A stretch of 64,000 nt of DNA from Agrostemma githago (lineage: Eukaryota > Streptophyta > Magnoliopsida > Caryophyllales > Caryophyllaceae), in NCBI GenBank assembly GCA_958450325.1, contig OY288259.1, positions 27,770,734 through 27,834,733 of the forward strand. Direction: 5' to 3'. Below, in pieces: positions 1 through 11,239 of the stretch (its first letter is position 1; every line of letters begins with the position of its first letter). A program made the translations under genes and the position numbers. Under the pieces are notes generated by a model, which was not told the origin of the DNA, did no database searches, and worked only from the letters and a program-made list of their open reading frames with translations.

Positions 1-3000
1 AAACCACCTCTTTTACTTTACCATTCACCAAGCCACCAAATGCCCATCAAAACGCATTCTGTTGTCGACCGACATCGACCTATCTCTCTCACTCTTTTAA
101 ATCCTTCAATCTCAACCCTTTCGTCACCCTCATGTCGTAGTGTGGTGGAAAGAATTTTTTCGAGTAAAGGATGCAAATTGAAGAAATATATCATGGTTGA
201 TGAAAGTAAAATAGGGACTAATCACTATTTATTTCATAAATTGAGAAATTTCCGTTGGAAAATTATAACTTTGGTTACAGTATAGACTAATTTACAAAGT
301 TTAGGGGTACATCTCGTAATTCGAAAAAGGTTGGGGTACCACTTGGAAAAGCCGATAGTTGAGGGGTACCCCATAGAAAAACCCTTTAAATTAATAGAAT
401 CGCAAGTTAAAAATTATTTTATAAAATAATGACGATAAATAATATTTGTAAATGAACTCGAGGGGGAAGAGTACCCAAATATTTTCAAAGTAACAGTAAA
501 ATGTTTCGATTAAGAAATTCGATAATATTCTGTTTTACGACCAAATAAAAATTTGAGAAATCGAATTTTGTAGTTAGTAAGTAAAAATCTAACTAGCCGT
601 CAAATATTTCCAATAACAGATTTAAAGTCTGTCGAAAATAAAACAAAAATTTAGACATGCGAAATTTTTCGAAAATGTTAAATCGTTTTACCTAATAATC
701 TTATAGAAATCAAAATATTAGCGATTATGAATGTTTTCATAAAATTCAAACGCTTGAAAATAGAAATTTGAAACAATTTCGAAATACTTTAAAATAAATT
801 ATTAAGGCATTTTGAAACGGAATTAAATGTAGATATTAACCAAAAATAAAACAAAAACGAAGTACAGTTCTGAAAATTTATAACTCAAAATGTTAAAATT
901 TCATGATAGCCCAAAATTTTAAATTAGTCAAACTTTTCATAACATAAGTTCGAGAAAATCGTAAACGGATAAATAGACTCAAGGTCAACGACAAATCGAA
1001 ACAAAAGTTTTCAAACCCGATAGAGAAGTCGAAGGGAAAGGCCGAAGAAAAAGTAGCAGGATTAAAGAGGAGCTAAAGGGAAAACGAAATTGAGAGTCTA
1101 ATAGAGTTCTCAAGGATTATGGAATAAATTAACCATCTTGAGATTCCTAGAACAGCTTCCACAAACACGGGTTCCTAAATACCACCAAATAATACTAAGT
1201 CCAATATTAGGCACTGGTAGCCCTACTCAGTCTACAACCTCCAAAATGTCTTACGCGATTATTGAATCGTTCAAACGACATGATACCAATCCACAATTGT
1301 TTTACAATCTAATTTCATCAATTAAAATTCCAACGGTCATCAAAACACACCGAATCTCGCAATCGATAAGGTTCCTAAATCCAAAGCTCATAAAGTTTGA
1401 ACTCGAGGTACACCTCAAATATCTCGAGTAAGGAACACTAACCAAGATCCACCAATTTAACAATGTTTGGGCACAAAATTGTCAAAAATGATCATCAACG
1501 TATTTATAATGCCACAAGTACATGAGTTAGGAACGTTTAACAAATCCTCAAACATGCTCACCTATAGGCTGCGAACACTCACATCTTCAAATACGTTATT
1601 CGATAATGTTTCTAGGAGTCCATAAAATTTCAAATCACCACAGTGCAACCACAATATATTTAATAACTCAACGAAGGCACAATCTCGCTGGTCTAAGGGT
1701 TCTGAACTATAAATCCATCAAGATGATTCGTATTAAGTATTCCTCAAAACAACGCGATAAATTCAACCTTTATTTGTGCAATATGTTTCTCTTCTTCAAG
1801 GTTAACAACAATTTATCCAAGTTAATTAGATCACTCAACTCCAAATTTCATAGGTTACAACCCTAAACAACGATCAACGATCTAATCCACAAGAAATACG
1901 GGTAATCTATGTCAACCAAAAATTCTACGATATTAATGAAAACCTTTAATGGTACCACAACGCTCGGGTTAACACTTTAAACAATACTCTATGATCCCGA
2001 ATATTCGCGATGAATCCATCCAATAAGCATCAGGTAAGGATCCCAAAGTACTATTATCAGATACACTTAGTTCGGTCCTAGGTTAGGTACTAGGTATCCA
2101 TCAAATATGACATACTCTTACTACTCCAAAATATATTCAACTCTAAGTACTCCAAAATAATCAAAGTAACCTATAACCCAAGGTTCAGTGTCTAAAATAT
2201 CATCCTAATTCCATCAATCGACAATTTATCATTCAAATCGATCCTCAAAAGCTTTCTAAGATAGATAACAAGGTATAACTCACAATAATCCTCAAACCAT
2301 GTAACAAGGGTTCGTTCACTAAACCTCAAACATCTATAACTTTTCACGGGGTTCACTGAGACAGAATCCGATCTAACCGAAGCATCTCAAGAGAAAGATG
2401 GTGGAATAGAAGAATAGAACAAGGATCCACCAAGCGAATGAAGGTGAGAATATAAAAGAGAAGAATTGGAAGAGGTAGAGGAAGGAAGAAAAGAATCGAT
2501 GATCCTAGATAACTAAGATTAAAAACAAGAGGGGAAAATCTTCGGACCTCTAAGGTTCCACAGAGGAGTCTGTGTGGTATCTTCATCATCTCGTAGGGAT
2601 ACGAGCACACTAGTATTGAATCGCTCCATCAGGATCCAAAGTGATTTCACATATGAGTTTGTTGCACCGTCACGGAACTGAAATCTACTCTTGATCATTT
2701 GGCCTGTAGCTTAAGCAACTGAACCGAAGCTGAAAAGTCACCATCGGCATCTTTCTTGGAGCACCTAGTTGTCCACTCGAGTCAGCAGGCATTGAGAGTT
2801 CTAAGTAGGTCTTGTCCCGATCTGGAGCAGCATCCTATCAACATCTTGTTCATTCATCTTCTTCCAGACAAAAGAAACAAATATTCAACGCTAGTCATTG
2901 AGTTACAAGAACATATAAACCTAACAGTTAAGTCCTTGTTTTGATTTTTACCCATCTCTCACTAATATTCTTTTAATGTTCAAATCATTTACTTGTAATT

Positions 3001-3038
3001 TCTTCATAGAATCAGGTGTAAGCATCGAGAGCAACAAT
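1..3038. other. AT-rich intergenic DNA, no gene recognised
   Basis: No long open frame and no recognisable protein motif is present on either strand; the short frames lack domain signatures and codon structure. The stretch is AT-rich with scattered TCGAAA-type words. Because a minus-strand primer-binding-site-like sequence lies at 3039-3050, part of it may be the decayed untranslated leader of an old LTR element, but no gag could be read. Around 300-375 a short GGGGTACC-containing phrase occurs twice. Confidence 0.5.
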
Positions 3039-3050
3039 GCTCTGATACCA
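3039..3050 (-). other. Primer-binding-site-like sequence (initiator tRNA-Met type)
   Basis: On the minus strand this reads TGGTATCAGAGC, the usual complement of the 3' end of plant initiator tRNA-Met used by many copia and gypsy elements. It would place the end of a minus-strand 5' LTR just to the right, at about 3051. That putative LTR is interrupted by the TRIM inserted at 3187, and its far end was not found. No coding remains support it, so it may be a relic or a solo fragment. Confidence 0.4.
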
Positions 3051-3186
3051 ACTATAATCCTCTAGAAATTCTAACGTAATACAGTGGCGGAAATACTGTA
3101 GAGTTGGGATAAAAACACATTGACAAACTATATCTTATTAAAAGAAATGGTAAGTCAATACAAAGGCCTCTTTTTACAAAAGGGCT

Positions 3187-3634
3187 TGTAGACACCAAAA
3201 TTTTATATATTTCGGTATCTATTTATGTCAAATATCTTTATTATTTAGAGATAATTATCAATAAATATTGTGATAATATCTTAGGATACCGTAGATTCTT
3301 AGCTTCTTCTCTAAGTTATTAGGCTATAAATACGGTCTAGTGTTTAGGGTTTAGAGGAGGTCAGATGGAATAAGTCTCAAAACGACCCCATCATCCTACT
3401 ACCAAATTGTAGGTAAATGGAATAAGTCACCAAAAAGACTCCATCTTCCCCTACGGAATTCAAGTCGATAAGACCTCCGTAGAACTATCAAAACCCTAGC
3501 CTTCGAGATTGGAATCAAGAGATCCACGGAAGTTGTAACGCGCAATCTTTCGATTATCAAATAAAACTCTTGTTTGCATATTATTTTGTATCTGTTATTA
3601 TATTATCGCAGGTGCAAAATTTTTATGTTTTACA
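3187..3634 (+). repeat. TRIM LTR copy 1
   Basis: 448 bp, beginning TGTAGACACC and ending GTTTTACA (TG...CA form). A TATA-like GGCTATAAATACGG lies near 3322-3335 and would serve as the promoter. The copy is nearly identical to the copies at 3804 and, inverted, at 4239. Confidence 0.85.
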
Positions 3635-3637
3635 AAT

Positions 3638-3653
3638 TGGTGAACCCGACGTG
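3638..3653 (+). other. TRIM primer-binding site
   Basis: TGGTGAACCCGACGTG begins three bases after the LTR end, starts with TGG (complement of tRNA CCA), and is in the right position to prime minus-strand synthesis. I could not assign the tRNA with confidence. Confidence 0.6.
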
Positions 3654-3803
3654 AAGATTTTCGCTCTTCATCTCCAATCTCGAAGGATCCAGACCTGTAG
3701 AAGTCATGGGGGCAAACAAATTCAACCTCAAGCATTCTACAAAGTTTCGAGACAAAGTTGCAACCGACATCAAAGTCTCCACAACAAGTCTGGAGGGGGC
3801 ATT

Positions 3804-4238
3804 TGTAGACACCAAAATTTTATATATTTCGGTATCTATTTATGTCAAATATCTTTATTATTTAGAGATAATTATCAATAATTATTGTGATAATATTTTA
3901 GGATACCGTAGATTCTTAGCTTCCTCTCTAAGTTATTAGGCTATAAATACGGTCTAGTGTTTAAGGTTTAGAGGAGATCAGATGGAATAAGTCTCAAAAC
4001 GACCCCATCATCCTACTACCAAATTGTAGGTAAATGGAATAAGTCACCAAAAAGACTCCATCTTCCCCTACGGAATTCAAGTCGATAAGACCTCCGTAGA
4101 ACTATCAAAACCCTAGCCTTCGAGATTGAAATCAAGAGATCCACGGAAGTTGTAACGCGCAATCTTTCGATTATCAAATAAAACTCTTGTTTGCATATTA
4201 TTTTGTATCTGTTATTATATTATCGCAGGTGCAAAATT
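3804..4238 (+). repeat. TRIM LTR copy 2, 3' end truncated
   Basis: Direct copy of the first LTR, preceded by the purine-rich run GGAGGGGGC that would act as polypurine tract. It stops about 13 bp short of the normal end, exactly where the inverted third LTR begins. Confidence 0.85.
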
Positions 4239-4687
4239 TGTAAAACATAAAAATTTTGCACCTGCGATAATATAATAACAGATACAAAATAATATGCAAA
4301 CAAGAGTTTTATTTGATAATCGAAAGATTGCGCGTTACAACTTCCGTGGATCTCTTGATTCCAATCTCGAAGGCTAGGGTTTTGATAGTTCTACGGAGGT
4401 CTTATCGACTTGAATTCCGTAGGGGAAGATGGAGTCTTTTTGGTGACTTATTCCATTTACCTACAATTTGGTAGTAGGATGATGGGGTCGTTTTGAGACT
4501 TATTCCATCTGACCTCCTCTAAACCCTAAACACTAGACCGTATTTATAGCCTAATAACTTAGAGAGGAAGCTAAGAATCTACGGTATCCTAAGATATTAT
4601 CACAATATTTATTGATAATTATCTCTAAATAATAAAGATATTTGACATAAAAAAGATACCGAAATATATAAAATTTTGGTGTCTACA
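4239..4687 (-). repeat. TRIM LTR copy 3, inverted
   Basis: 449 bp, reading TGTAAAACATAA at its left end and GGTGTCTACA at its right, the exact reverse of a complete LTR. It forms an approximately 435-bp near-perfect inverted repeat with copy 2 with no spacer. The right end abuts the target duplication GGGCT. Confidence 0.85.
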
Positions 4688-5096
4688 GGGCTAAAAAGAA
4701 AAAATTCTCCAAACGAAGAAAGAGTAGGATCCACGCTGCTCGCTAGCTCACTCCCAAAACCCAGCAGCAAATACATGTCATGTTATAAACATAACAGCCA
4801 CGTCAGTGGGGAGTAACTCGGACGTTCTCCCAGCCATATTATATCATATGGAAAATAATAGTTTTACTATATCAAAATAATTAAAATGGAAAACATTAGA
4901 TGATATAATAAAAATAAGCTTTCGAAGAGAACTTAAAATATTGGAACAATAAAATCATTACAAGTTTTCAGAAGAAAACATGAAATATTTGCCAACTTGC
5001 AAACCAAAATGTATCAATAATAATAAAAATATTCAAAATGGCGTTATGGATAGGATTAGTGTCAACGGCTAGACTTTCACTAGGAGAATGAATTAA

Positions 5097-6435
5097 TCCC
5101 TAAGAAGGGAGGGACTACTGTGGTCCCGAATGAGAAGAATGAATTAATCCCTACACGAATTGTGACGGGATGGAAAATGTGCATAGACTATAGAAAGTTG
5201 AACACTGCGACCCTTAAGGACCATTTCCCATTACCGTTTTTCAACCAAATGCTTGAGACTAGCTTCTCACAAGTATTTTTGCTATTTAGATGGATACTCG
5301 GGATTTTTTCAAATCCCGATACACCCCGCCGACCAAGAAAAGACTATGTTTACTTGTCCCTATGGCACTTTCGCATATCGCAGGATGCCAATCGGGCTAT
5401 GTAACGCACCCGCCACCTTTCAAAGATGCATGATGAGCATCTTTTCCGACTACATCGAGTCCATCATGGAAGTATTTGTGGATGACTTTAGTGTCTATGG
5501 TATGAGTTTTTTGGCTTGTTTAGCTAACTTAGATACAATTTTAAACCGATGTGTCGAGGTTACTTTGGTCTTGAATTGGGAAAAGTGTCATTTTATGGTC
5601 ACCGAGGGCGTAGTTTTGGGTCATGTGGTTTCCGAAAGGGGCATTCAGGTGGATAAAGCAAAAGTGCAAGTGATTAAGCAATTGCCCTTGCCGGTCAACG
5701 TAAAGGGAGTGAGAAATTTCCTTGGTCACGCGGGGTTTTATCGCCGCTTTATCAAGGACTTTTCAAAAGTTGCTAAGCCACTTACACAATTACTCCTAAA
5801 GGATGCCCCTTTCGATTTTACTGATGAGTGTGTGGAAGCTTTTAACGAGATTAAGCAGGACCTCATTTCTGCTCCGATTATTCAGTCACCGGATTGGAAT
5901 TTGCCATTCGAGATAATGTGTGACGCAAGCGATTATGCTGTGGGAGCGGTGCTAGGTCAAAGGAAGGACAAGGTCTTGCCTGTTATATATTATGCTAGTA
6001 AAACACTTGATAAGGCTCAAGTTAATTATGCAACCACCGAGAAGGAATTGCTAGCTATAGTGTATGCTTTGTAAAAATTCAGAACCTACTTGGTTGGATC
6101 GGAAGTCATTGTTTTCACCGATCATGCGGCTCTTAAGTACCTCCTTGCTAAGAAAGAAGCGAAGCCTCGACTACTTTGATGGATCTTACTACTCCAAGAG
6201 TTTGATTTATCGATCCGGGATAAGAAGGGAGCGGAAAATGCCGGCCATCTATCGAGGCTAAGAGTTGAGGAGGAAGGAGTTGTCATCCCCATAGATGACT
6301 CTTTTCCCGATGATTCCCTTATGGCCTTAACTATCGGTGAAAGCGAGAGTCCTTGGTATGCAGATTATGCTAATTACTTAGTTGGCAAGGTATTACCTTC
6401 TGATCTTTCTTATCAGCAAAGAAAAAAAATTCTAC
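5097..6435 (+). pseudogene. Athila-lineage Ty3/gypsy pol fragment (RT-RNase H), decayed
   Basis: Reverse transcriptase and RNase H remnant of an Athila-type retrotransposon. Visible motifs are the VVPNEKNELIPTR and MCIDYRKLN start of the RT, CPYGTFAYRRMPIGLCNAP, the catalytic VDDF (in MEVFVDDFSVYG), the connection region with LGHVV and FYRRFIKDF, and the RNase H start MCDASDYAVGAVLGQ, followed by TDHAALKYLL. One frameshift lies near 5280. Two in-frame stops (about 6072 and 6178, the latter at a probable tryptophan codon) break the frame. Protease and integrase are missing and no LTRs are attached, so it is an isolated relic. It resembles the family of Athila elements A and B later in the window but is clearly older. 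Confidence 0.9.
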
Positions 6436-7452
6436 ACACCCCTCCTAGAACACCAAATGTGCCCAGTTCAACCCGACAGCGTCTTACAATGCGAGGTACG
6501 AGTTTAATTAAATATGTATACACTCTTGAACACCGAGTGTGTCCAGTTCAACAACCAATGCATCCCAAATGAATACACCAGTCTTATAGTTGATGGCAAA
6601 AATATAGACCCCAAAATATATTTACTCTAAACCTCACACATATTCATATTTCATAACTCCAAAACCAAGTCATATCGATATTTAAATGAGATGATCATTA
6701 TAAATAATATGAAGATAAAAGAAATAAACATTTTATATTAAAAGGAAACTTTCTATAAATAGAATCTTATTAATTTCAGAAACTTACTTCAAATAGAAAT
6801 ATTCTTATAAAAAATATGTAAATTGTTAAAATAAGTTAAATGTACCAAATAACATTTCTAGCAAACAAACGTTTTATTTATATTGTTGTTATCGTAACTT
6901 AATATATTTCTAAATTTGTTACTAAGAGTATAGATCAAATATAATAAGTTAATTGATAGTCTTTTATAAATATTAGGGAAATCGAGTTAGAACGATAAAC
7001 TTTAGAAAAGTGACGTTTTAAGACAATGATATCAAAATCAAATGAGTCAACGTGTTTTATAAATGAAATGAGATTTTACGAAGGACTCAAAATATTTTTA
7101 GCAAATAGCTTTTATTAATAAATAATATGGATTTTTCTAAAACAGTCAATCGTAGACAAATAAGAAATTATTAGTGAAAATAGTCTCGACTTAAAATGTA
7201 TTTCAAACAAAATGATTATTTTCTAGTTTATTAGTATAAGTGTAAAACGAAAATTAATTTATTAAACAAGTATACAAACCTCGGTTATTATATTTAAAGT
7301 ACGATTTGAGTTAAAATAATAACTTAATGAAATATGACAAAATTATGAAATCGATATTAATTATTTACTAGTGTCACAATAAACATCAAAATATAATAAC
7401 GATCATTAATAATAAAATTACTAACAATTTATAAAACGATATCGAAAAGTTA
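6436..7452. other. AT-rich DNA without a gene
   Basis: No coding signal. A phrase around GTGCCCAGTTCAA recurs at about 6459 and, as GTGTCCAGTTCAA, at about 6538, suggesting a short degenerate duplication. The rest is AT-rich unique-looking sequence. Confidence 0.5.
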
Positions 7453-7454
7453 TA

Positions 7455-7543
7455 CTTCCTCCATTTTTTTATATGTTCTCATCCCCTCAATATACAGGTG
7501 GAGTATTATATTAGAATAGAAAGATATAAAAAAATGGAGGAAG
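7455..7543. mobile_element. Stowaway-like MITE (Tc1/mariner derivative), 89 bp
   Basis: Terminal inverted repeats start CTTCCTCCATTTTTTTATAT on the left and are mirrored exactly on the right, with TA on both sides (7453-7454 and 7544-7545). The terminal sequence is close to the CTCCCTCC consensus of plant Stowaway elements, and TA is their target duplication. The interior is about 50 bp and non-coding. It would need a mariner-like transposase in trans. Confidence 0.85.
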
Positions 7544-7919
7544 TAAAATATTTATAAGGCATGCAATTTAAAATAAAAATTTTAGCAAATAATACGTAGC
7601 TAAAAATTAGAAAGTCGAAAGTAAAATATCTACTACACACTACTACTCAACATATGATATAATACTGAGTAACGTTGTAAAGTTACCTTGAGTCGATATC
7701 CAAACGATCCTGTACTTATCCTTAGTTGCGTCTTCACGAAATCCTAGAAAACTCGAAGTTGAACGGAACGTTTAATATGAGAACGGAGGAGGAAAATTGG
7801 GAGTTCCTTGCAGAATATAAGTCGAAGGGAAACAAAGTAAAAGAGGGGACAATTTGCGAAGAATTTGGTAGCATGAGTGACATTAACGCATATCATCAAA
7901 ACCAACGAAAGACGATGCT

Positions 7920-8480
7920 AAACGACCCACAACAACAATAGACATCGGCATCAGTGACAGAAGTAAGTGACGACAACGAACAGGTGACATCACTAGCAGA
8001 AGAAATCGAACAACAACAACAGGTGTAACGAGCAGTGGAAACAACAATATTAACAACCGCAACAACATCAATGACGGAACGAACGAACCATAGCAACAGG
8101 TATGACATCCAGCAGCGACATAAATGCAACAAGGAATATCAACAACAACAGAATTGAGAGGAAGGAAACAAAGAAGAATGAGGGAATCAGACAAGCAGCA
8201 ACAAAGATAATAAAACAAAACAACATTAGTGGGAACAACACAACATGGCAGCAACATAGACGACAACAGTATTAGTAGCAGCAACAGACACAGGAGACGA
8301 AGAACAAGAAGAAAAAGATAAGGAGAGGAAGACAGACACCGACAACACTAGCAGTGACAATCGAACAAAGGTGATGAAGAAAAAGCGTAGCAAAACGCAA
8401 CGACAATCAGGCACAAAAGAACGTACGAAACAGCAGAGATTAATGGGAGGAAGGACGAACAAAGAATCTACAATACAATT
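7920..8480 (+). repeat. CAA/CAG-rich degenerate low-complexity tract
   Basis: About 560 bp dominated by CAACAA, GCAGCAACA and GACAAC words on the plus strand, poor in T. Both strands have long open frames (for example 7883-8284 minus, cysteine/leucine/valine-rich) only because the biased composition avoids stops. No domain is recognisable. It is most likely a decayed trinucleotide expansion, or less likely a Gln/Asn/Thr-rich exon remnant. Confidence 0.5.
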
Positions 8481-9506
8481 CTGAAAACTGTTAGCCATTA
8501 TCCACACAGTTGGGTAGACGTACTCATTTGTCTCCTCTATTTTCACGCTTTTATCCTTATGCATCATTTTCTTATACTTTTATTTTCTCTCTTATAATAT
8601 TTTTCTGAGTATATGAACAAGTAACATAAACCAGCCTCTATATATAGTGCATATTTCTCTAAAATATGAAAAGACGGAAATGAATGATGAATTTACAACA
8701 AGTGTCTAATACTCCGTAACTTGCTTTGAATGTCAAATCCTTTCAATTTTTTGTGTATTTCCAACACAATATCTGTAACCAATTCTTTATTCTACCCAGA
8801 TTCTTTGAATGACTCCTAATGCATTTTCAAACAAGCAATCAATTACTTTAAACAGTAAAAGTTATTCCCCATGAATAGTAATCCATATTAAAATGAAAAA
8901 GTTACCTCAACCTACTCCATTTCATTTTCGATTTTTTTTGCTGTAGAACAGTAACTTCACTTCAGTTCTTTCCTCTACAGTGCAAAGCTTCACATTTTGT
9001 TGCATTCTTCACGCAATGTCCATGTCTTCTCTCGAGAAATTTGATTATCTACTCAGCACATGCAAATATGAATATCGAATTAATGTCATACAAATCTTTC
9101 AGAAATCATTTTAAAAAAAAATCATCTCGATTGTAGTACCTGTTAACTAGATCTACCCTTTTCTTTGCTCATCCATTTCCCAAAAAGCTCAATACTTTAG
9201 TCTTCGATGCATAATACGCCATGGATGCAATTTCTGTGTTGTTTTTTTCTACTGAATCGAGGATATGGACGGGTTTTTTTTTTGCAGTCGGTGGTAGGTG
9301 AAGGAGATGATGATGATGATGAAATGGGTCGTGTTGTTCTGAATTCTAATTTTAGATCTAATACCTAATTTCGTAAATGTGACTCTTTGTTTGAGTATGA
9401 GATGTTAATGTATGGACCCGATTTGTCTTTAAACAATTCCATTTAATAGAAGTCCTTTTTATTCGATTCTAATACCGTTTATGACTTACGACTGTAATTA
9501 ATATAA
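8481..9506. other. Intergenic DNA, no gene recognised
   Basis: No convincing open frame, splice pattern or repeat structure beyond short T-runs and a (GAT)n-like stretch near 9309-9321. Confidence 0.5.
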
Positions 9507-9541
9507 CTAGTTTTATCACCCGTGAAGATTCACGGGTCAGT
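9507..9541 (-). mobile_element. Probable Helitron 3' terminus
   Basis: On the minus strand an ACCCGTGAA...TTCACGGGT hairpin is followed by a short A-rich spacer and CTAG, then T. This is the classical Helitron 3' end: a GC-rich hairpin about 10 bp before CTRR, inserted next to T. The element would extend to higher coordinates. A 5' end (TC..., read on the minus strand) was not identified, so its length is unknown and the 9.8-kb repeat may or may not belong to it. Confidence 0.5.
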
Positions 9542-9789
9542 TAATAGTTATGTTATATATAAATTGAATTAAAACTAAAAATGATGAATGAGATATATCA
9601 TATATGAAGTCAAATAAGCTATGTATTACAAAGTAGAAGAAAAGTATTTATGGTACTATGTACGTGCATTATCACACTGATTAACTAAAAAAATTGTGTG
9701 ATAAACTAAAAAAGTGAAAGGAACATTGTCATACTATCTCAAAAATTAGTTAAAAAAGAAAAAAAAATCTACCCCTCTCCCTTTTAGGG

Positions 9790-10430
9790 TCATAATACCG
9801 TTTTTTAGACCAACAACTTGTTTGACTGAACCCAAAATAACTCGTTAATTTAGGGTCAATACCTTACCCGACCCGTTCGGTTAGTGAAAATTTATTAAAA
9901 TTAAATAAAATATTCATACCTAAATATTATATTTTGATTTATAATTAAAAACAAATGTTTTTTTATTATAAATATTCAATGTAATACAACTTTTTTTATC
10001 ATTTAATTGTAAAATAATTTTAAAAGTTGAATAAATTATTATTTTTTAAATTTAACATTATTAAAGAGTACAATAATAATATTAAAATAAAAAAATTAAT
10101 ATTAAAAATATTTTCTTGGACTTAAAAAGTGTATAAAATATATAGGCGTTCGAAACTATTTTTGAATCTAATCCGAACCGTGACCCGTATAACCCGACTT
10201 ATATTTGATTTGACCCGTATTTGGACCCGACCCGCTGGACCCATTTGACAGGTATACATATTACGATTTCGCTTTATTTTTGAGGGGTTGAATAACTTTA
10301 ATTGATGGTGTTAGTTTTCAACCAGTAACTGTAAAGTTAAAGATCGGAGTTCAGACCCTTAGACGGAATTAAAAGTATAGTCTGGGTACTAATATTACCC
10401 TTAAATATATTTCAATAGGTTTTGCTCTAT
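9790..10430. repeat. Dispersed repeat, copy 1 (about 640 bp)
   Basis: Contains GACCCGTTCGGTTAGTGA, an AT-rich middle, GCGTTCGAAACTATTT, and several GACCCGTATAACCCGA words. A diverged second copy begins at about 10535, is interrupted at 10816, and resumes at about 22571. Non-coding; class unknown. Confidence 0.65.
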
Positions 10431-10534
10431 TGTTTTTAGACATATAAACTCTTTATAGGATCGAATACGTACCTGATTAATTATTTTAATCAGTTAAAAT
10501 ATTTAGATACAGTTTTAATGTTTGTAATCAACCC

Positions 10535-10815
10535 TCTTTTTATGGTCGTCAACCCATTTTTTCAACCCGCAAGCCGTTTGACCAATCCCAATATGACCCG
10601 TTAATTTAGGGTCGAAACCTGACCCATCTCATTCAACCCGTTCGGTCAGTGAGAAATTATTAAAATTAATAAAATATTTAAATTAAAATATTATATTTAA
10701 ATTTATAATTTAAAAATAAATATTTATTTTAAATTACAAAATATTCAATTTAATACAACCTTTTTTACTGTATCATTTAATAAAAAATAATTTTAAAAAT
10801 TGAATCAATATTTTA
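10535..10815. repeat. Dispersed repeat, copy 2, left part
   Basis: Aligns by eye with about 9790-10030, sharing the landmarks CCGTTAATTTAGGGTC and ACCCGTTCGGTCAGTGA. It ends abruptly at the start of the LINE cluster and its other half is at 22571. Confidence 0.6.
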
Positions 10816-10965
10816 GGACGCGGGAGCTCGAGCAGCTGCTTTTATTTTTACCCGTCTTAGTTTTTCTATGGCTAAGGGAGTGGGTGCCCAGATAGTATCT
10901 CGGCTACCCACTAACTTCTTGTAATTTATTTTGTTATTAATGCAAGCTCCAGTTTAATAATAAAA

Positions 10966-11010
<45 letters not shown>
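10816..11010 (+). mobile_element. 5'-truncated non-LTR retrotransposon 3' end with (TAA)n tail
   Basis: Carries the shared 3' end sequence (GCTAAGGGAGTGGG, TATCTCGGCTACCCAC, TAACTTCTTGTAATTT, TTAATGCAAG) and terminates in about 50 bp of (TAA)n. The same end recurs at 11011, twice at 20453-20605, and at 22366. It may be the 3' end of a LINE family or of a SINE that borrows it. No coding sequence remains. Confidence 0.65.
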
Positions 11011-11111
11011 TTTAGCTTCGCAACCGCTAAGGGAGTGGGGGCCCAGATAGTATCTCGGCTTCCCTCTAACTTCTTGTAATTTGTTCTGGTGTTTAATACA
11101 AGTTCCGTTTT

Positions 11112-11181
<70 letters not shown>
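11011..11181 (+). mobile_element. Second non-LTR 3' end fragment with (TAA)n tail
   Basis: Begins right after the previous (TAA)n tail, repeats the GCTAAGGGAGTGGG...CTTCTTGTAATTTG end, and closes with a second (TAA)n tail of about 65 bp, into which the next LINE is joined. Confidence 0.65.
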
Positions 11182-11239
11182 TACTCTCTCTCTACTCTCT
11201 CTCTAGGGGACGTTTCCCCTCGCCATTTTCACCGACGAG

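Larger units (their letters stand above)
3187..4687 (+). mobile_element. Composite TRIM-like LTR element with an extra inverted LTR
   Basis: The order is a direct LTR (3187-3634), a short non-coding interior (3635-3803), a second direct LTR lacking its last bases (3804-4238), and immediately a full LTR in inverted orientation (4239-4687). The whole is flanked by the same 5 bp, GGGCT, at 3182-3186 and 4688-4692, so it behaves as one insertion. The interior has a PBS-like start and a purine-rich run before the second LTR but no coding capacity, as expected of a terminal-repeat retrotransposon in miniature. It needs proteins in trans. It sits in the possible old LTR whose PBS is at 3039. Confidence 0.85.

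Noticed and set aside
1138..1866. Short plus-strand open frames at 1138-1431 and 1606-1866
   Set aside because: No domain, no splice context, and codon use is the same as the AT-rich background; likely chance frames.
7883..8567. Long minus-strand Cys/Val/Leu-rich open frames
   Set aside because: They arise from composition bias of the CAA-rich tract; overlapping alternatives exist in several frames and none has a domain.
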